Shown: positions 45,174-47,794 of the stretch, piece by piece
Position numbering within the stretch: the stretch's first letter is position 1
Layout: each line of letters starts with the position of its first letter
Origin: Hansschlegelia zhihuaiae
GTDB lineage: Bacteria; Pseudomonadota; Alphaproteobacteria; Rhizobiales; Methylopilaceae
Direction of reading: 5' to 3'
DNA length: 47,794 nt
Assembly (NCBI RefSeq): GCF_004103825.1
Contig: NZ_RYFI01000004.1
Coordinates: forward strand, 57,359 to 105,152
Made by a program: the position numbers and the translations under genes
Notes under the pieces: generated by a model
The model's database searches: none
Told to the model about the DNA's origin: nothing
What the model saw: only the letters and a program-made list of their open reading frames with translations

Positions 45174-45329
45174 TCAGAAGGCGAGCGGGAGGGCGTCGGT
45201 GGCGTGATGCCGGAACAGGAAGAGAGTGAGAGCCAGCCCGATCCCCCAGGCGCCGAGCGCAAGGCCGCGCCTCCCGGCGAGCGCGCAGCCCGTCGCGGCG
45301 GCGAAGATCACGAAGGGCAGAGCCATCAT
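45174..45329 (-). CDS. Small membrane protein next to DsbB (DUF5993-like)
   Basis: A 51-aa protein with two hydrophobic helices (ALPFVIFAAATGCALAG and LALGAWGIGLALTLFLF) and the ending RHHATDALPLAF, which I recall as typical of the DUF5993 family found beside dsbB. Its role is not established; it could help DsbB fold or act. The ATG at 45329 is the first of two adjacent ATGs, after GAGG with an 11-nt gap. It lies 12 nt before dsbB, almost certainly in one operon. Confidence 0.72.
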   Translation of the reverse strand: MMALPFVIFAAATGCALAGRRGLALGAWGIGLALTLFLFRHHATDALPLAF

Positions 45330-45430
45330 GACAAGCACTACCTCAGTTCCGCGATCCCATGGCGACCGGGACCGTCGGCCACCCGTCACAGTCTAGCAGA
45401 GTCGCGGCGCCCGGGAGTCCAGCGCAGGGC

Positions 45431-46969
45431 TCAGCGAACCAGCCTGGGGCCGCGATAGGGCGCGTTGCGGGCGGCCGCCGCCATATCGGCCCGCGCCATC
45501 TGCGCGGAAGCGGCGGCGCGGACGTCTTCCCTGGTCTGGGCGAAGGTGTAGACCGCGTGTGCCGCCGCCGGACCGAACTGCTCGAGCGCCTCCCGGCTCA
45601 CATTCCCGATGTCGTCGCAGGCCTTGTGGTAGCAGGGGTCGAGGGCCTCGCCGGCCTCGCCGCCGAACAGCTTCGCTTGTCCCTTCGTCTTGATCTCTTC
45701 GGCGCCCGAAAACAGGCCGCCGGCCGGGACGCCGTTTTCGATGAAGGCGAAATAGTCCGACCTTCCGTCGAACAGGGTCGGGCGGCTCGGCAGGCCGCGT
45801 TGCTCGAAATGGTCGACGAACACCTTCTCGATCACGTCGGAGCCGGCCGGCCCGGCGTCGCCCTCCGAGCCGTCTCCGTCATAGACCAGCGCGGCGAAAT
45901 TCGGCGAGGCCAGCATGTCGAAATTGAGGTTGAGCGCGATCTTGCGCAGCTCCTTTGCGGGGAGCGTGTCGACATAGTGGGTCGAGCCGACGAGGCCGAC
46001 CTCCTCGGCGCCCCAGAACGCGAAGCGCACCGTGTTGCGCGGTTTGATCTGCCGCTTCGCGAACCGCTCGGCGATGGCGAGCACCGCAGCGGTCCCACTG
46101 CCATTGTCGTTGACTCCCGGCCCCTCCGCCACGGAGTCGAGATGCGCGCCCACCACCACGGTGCGGTCCTTCACCTCGCCTTCGAGGTCGGCCAGCACAT
46201 TGGTGGTGTCGACCTTCTCAATGTCCGCGCTCACCTTGACGCGCATGCGCACCGAGACGCCAGACTTGACCTGGTCGTAGAGCTCCTCGCCGACAGCATA
46301 GGACGCGCCGAGCACCGGAATCTTCACGCCCGGCTCGCGCAGGGAGCCGGACAGCGTCTCCTGGCTGCCCTCCTGCCCCTCGTTGAAGATGATCGCGCCC
46401 ACGGCCCCGGCGGCCTCCGCGTTGCGCGCCTTGACGACGAAGTCGCAGCCGCCGCGCTGGATGAGCGCAATCTTGCCCTCGACGCGTCTGGAGAAGTCCT
46501 TCGGCTTGCAGCCGCTTGTGGACGACGTCGTCGCGGCCGGCGGAATCTCGATCCCGCGCGCGAGAATAAGCCGCGCGCTCACATCGTCCGAGCCGGAAAA
46601 CTCCATGGTGCGGAAGTCGTCGAGCAGCTCAAAATCCTTGGGCGAGGGCGACAGCCGCGCCATGACAGCCCAGGTCCGCTCGGTGAACTGGAAGGCCGAG
46701 AGCTTCTGCAGCTCGACCGCATAGCCCACCGCCCTCAGCCTGTCCTTCACATAGTCCTTGGAGGCGCGGTAGCCGGGCGTGCCGACGGCGCGGTTGCCGC
46801 CATTGTCTTTGGCGATGGCGTCGAGCGCCTCTATATGCGGCATGATCTGGTCGGCGCCGAAGCCCTTCACGAACGTGCTGGAATCGACCGGCTCGAAGGC
46901 CCTCGCCGCCCCTGCCCCCGCAGTCGCGATCGCCATGGCGAGCGCCGCAATCGTCAGACCGTTGCGCAT
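45431..46969 (-). CDS. Secreted M28 family metallopeptidase with PA domain
   Basis: A 512-aa exported zinc peptidase. Signal peptide residues 1-24 end in ARA. A protease-associated (PA) domain covers about 120-245, then the M28 peptidase domain with metal/catalytic residues His276 and Asp288 (GAHLDSVAEGPGVNDNGSG), Glu322-Glu323 (FWGAEE), Asp351 and the late His in CYHKACDD. All expected residues are present. Such enzymes trim N-terminal residues, often as aminopeptidases with a broad range. ATG at 46969 was chosen because the signal peptide starts there; frames further up are not secretion-like. Location: periplasm or outside. Confidence 0.92.
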   Translation of the reverse strand: MRNGLTIAALAMAIATAGAGAARAFEPVDSSTFVKGFGADQIMPHIEALDAIAKDNGGNRAVGTPGYRASKDYVKDRLRAVGYAVELQKLSAFQFTERTWAVMARLSPSPKDFELLDDFRTMEFSGSDDVSARLILARGIEIPPAATTSSTSGCKPKDFSRRVEGKIALIQRGGCDFVVKARNAEAAGAVGAIIFNEGQEGSQETLSGSLREPGVKIPVLGASYAVGEELYDQVKSGVSVRMRVKVSADIEKVDTTNVLADLEGEVKDRTVVVGAHLDSVAEGPGVNDNGSGTAAVLAIAERFAKRQIKPRNTVRFAFWGAEEVGLVGSTHYVDTLPAKELRKIALNLNFDMLASPNFAALVYDGDGSEGDAGPAGSDVIEKVFVDHFEQRGLPSRPTLFDGRSDYFAFIENGVPAGGLFSGAEEIKTKGQAKLFGGEAGEALDPCYHKACDDIGNVSREALEQFGPAAAHAVYTFAQTREDVRAAASAQMARADMAAAARNAPYRGPRLVR

Positions 46970-47137
46970 TGACGTCGCCCCTGCCGTCCCACCTGATCTG
47001 ACGAGAACCGCCGATGCGCCATAGTCATGCCGCTCCGGCGAAAGGAAACCATCTTTTGGAAGAGCGTGCGCCTCCGCGCAGCCGAAGGTAAACACCGGCT
47101 TTCTTCGGTTTCATGAAGGAGCCGGAGCCGATCCCGC

Positions 47138-47689
47138 TCAGCCCTCCATCGCCTCCGACCCGCGGGCCATGGCGGCGACGCCGGTGCGCGCGACCTCGAT
47201 CAGGCCGAGCGGGGTCATCAGCAGGATGAACTGGTCGAGCTTGTCGGGCTTGCCCGTGAGCTCGAACACGAAGCTCTCGACCGTGGCGTCGATGACCCGG
47301 GCGCGGAACGCCTCGGCGATGCGCAGCGCCTCGACGCGCATCTCGCCCTTGCCCTTCACCTTGATGAGCATGAGCTCGCGCTCGAGCGCGCGGCCCGTCA
47401 GCGTCAGGTCGAGCACCGAGTGGACCGGCACCAGTCGGTCGAGCTGGGTCTTGATCTGCTCGACCACGTCGGCCGGGCCGGTGGTGACGACCGTGATGCG
47501 CGACAGGTGCCCCTCATGGCTCACCTCCGACACCGTCAGGCTGTCGATGTTGTAACCGCGGCCGGAGAACAGGCCGATGACGCGGGCGAGCACGCCCGGC
47601 TCGTTGTCCACCAGGATCGCCAGCGTATGCGGCGTGACGGGCTCGTGGTGCTCTTCCATGAAATAGGCGGAGCCGGTGGGCTGGCGCAT
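47138..47689 (-). CDS. ilvN: Acetolactate synthase small subunit
   Basis: Regulatory subunit of acetohydroxyacid synthase, which makes acetolactate; the small subunit gives valine feedback. 183 aa. The ACT domain is at about residues 20-95 (LAILVDNEPGVLARVIGLFSGRGYNIDSL), followed by the C-terminal domain with LVPVHSVLDLT. The catalytic subunit gene would be expected upstream, to the right of the window. The ATG at 47689 follows AGGA with six nt between; an ATG ten codons in is possible. It could also be called ilvH. ilvC lies 3.3 kb downstream. Confidence 0.95.
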   Translation of the reverse strand: MRQPTGSAYFMEEHHEPVTPHTLAILVDNEPGVLARVIGLFSGRGYNIDSLTVSEVSHEGHLSRITVVTTGPADVVEQIKTQLDRLVPVHSVLDLTLTGRALERELMLIKVKGKGEMRVEALRIAEAFRARVIDATVESFVFELTGKPDKLDQFILLMTPLGLIEVARTGVAAMARGSEAMEG

Positions 47690-47711
47690 GGGATGTCCTG
47701 AGGGAGGAGAA

Positions 47712-47794
47712 GCGTCATCCTGGCCGAGCGAAGCGAGAGCCGGGATCGGTTGAAAAAAGATTGGAGCCCCGCTCCCGTCATCGCCGGGCTTGAC
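47712..47794. repeat. REP-like palindromic element, cut by window end
   Basis: GTCATCCTGGCCGAGCGAAGCGAGAGCCGGGAT-type sequence, shown here by its arms ATCCTGGC (47717-47724) and GCCGGGAT (47739-47746), with GCGAAGCGAG between, then CGTCATCGCCGGGCTTGAC-type start of a further unit at the edge. Arms pair with one G-T mismatch. Similar units are scattered through Hyphomicrobiales genomes in gaps between genes. Confidence 0.65.

Overview
The window is high-GC bacterial chromosome, densely coding on both strands. Gene content (Rrf2 and Crp/Fnr regulators, LeuA, class I IlvC, IlvN, PdxY, Bug/TctC transport, a DsbB-small membrane protein pair, CsbD and YqjD-like stress proteins, M10 RTX peptidases) and REP-like palindromes point to an alphaproteobacterium, most likely Hyphomicrobiales (Rhizobiales). 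I cannot name genus or species. No phage, transposase, integrase or CRISPR array was seen.

Layout. 1-3.4 kb: the 5' end of a YhaN-type ATPase, its YhaO-type nuclease partner, a hotdog thioesterase with an 11-G run, and two regulators (Rrf2, Crp/Fnr). 3.5-9.3 kb: a divergent glycan locus, with a glycoside hydrolase-like protein plus ABC exporter on minus and a glycosyltransferase plus UDP-galactopyranose mutase on plus, which suggests a galactofuranose-containing surface glycan. 9.3-11.5 kb: an orphan small protein and a secreted type-B carboxylesterase. 11.5-15.7 kb: a patchy accessory stretch with a low-GC FkbM methyltransferase, an unknown membrane protein, a GSCFA-domain protein, and two direct copies of the 3' end of a tRNA-Pro gene, one being the intact tRNA. 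This looks like the footprint of an integration event. 15.8-22.1 kb: two small stress-type proteins, a large hybrid histidine kinase, and a coupled pair of SGNH-like and GSCFA proteins. 22.3-28.6 kb: a cupin, tRNA-Lys, a TctCBA transporter, an amidohydrolase and an MFS carrier, probably a carboxylate uptake and breakdown module.

28.7-41.0 kb holds four proteins with RTX (calcium-binding nonapeptide) repeats: two large ones with no recognised enzyme domain (605 and 1016 aa) and two tandem serralysin-like M10 zinc peptidases. leuA, a NUDIX protein, pdxY and a DedA protein lie among them. No type I secretion operon is in the window, so export must rely on one elsewhere. leuA is preceded by a short reading frame ending in a Leu-rich stretch whose stop codon sits in a hairpin, a candidate attenuator.

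41-47.8 kb: a degenerate SDR-like gene divergent from an AraC regulator, then ilvC, a TetR regulator with a palindrome at its start, an unusual DsbB with its small partner, an M28 peptidase, and ilvN. ilvC and ilvN are thus about 3.3 kb apart with unrelated genes between them.

The parts I find most worth following are the tRNA-Pro footprint around the GSCFA gene, the GSCFA/SGNH pair, the RTX-peptidase cluster with its exact 81-residue repeat, the leuA leader and the DsbB variant with a displaced cysteine pair. All functions are read from motifs and remembered families. No database search was run.
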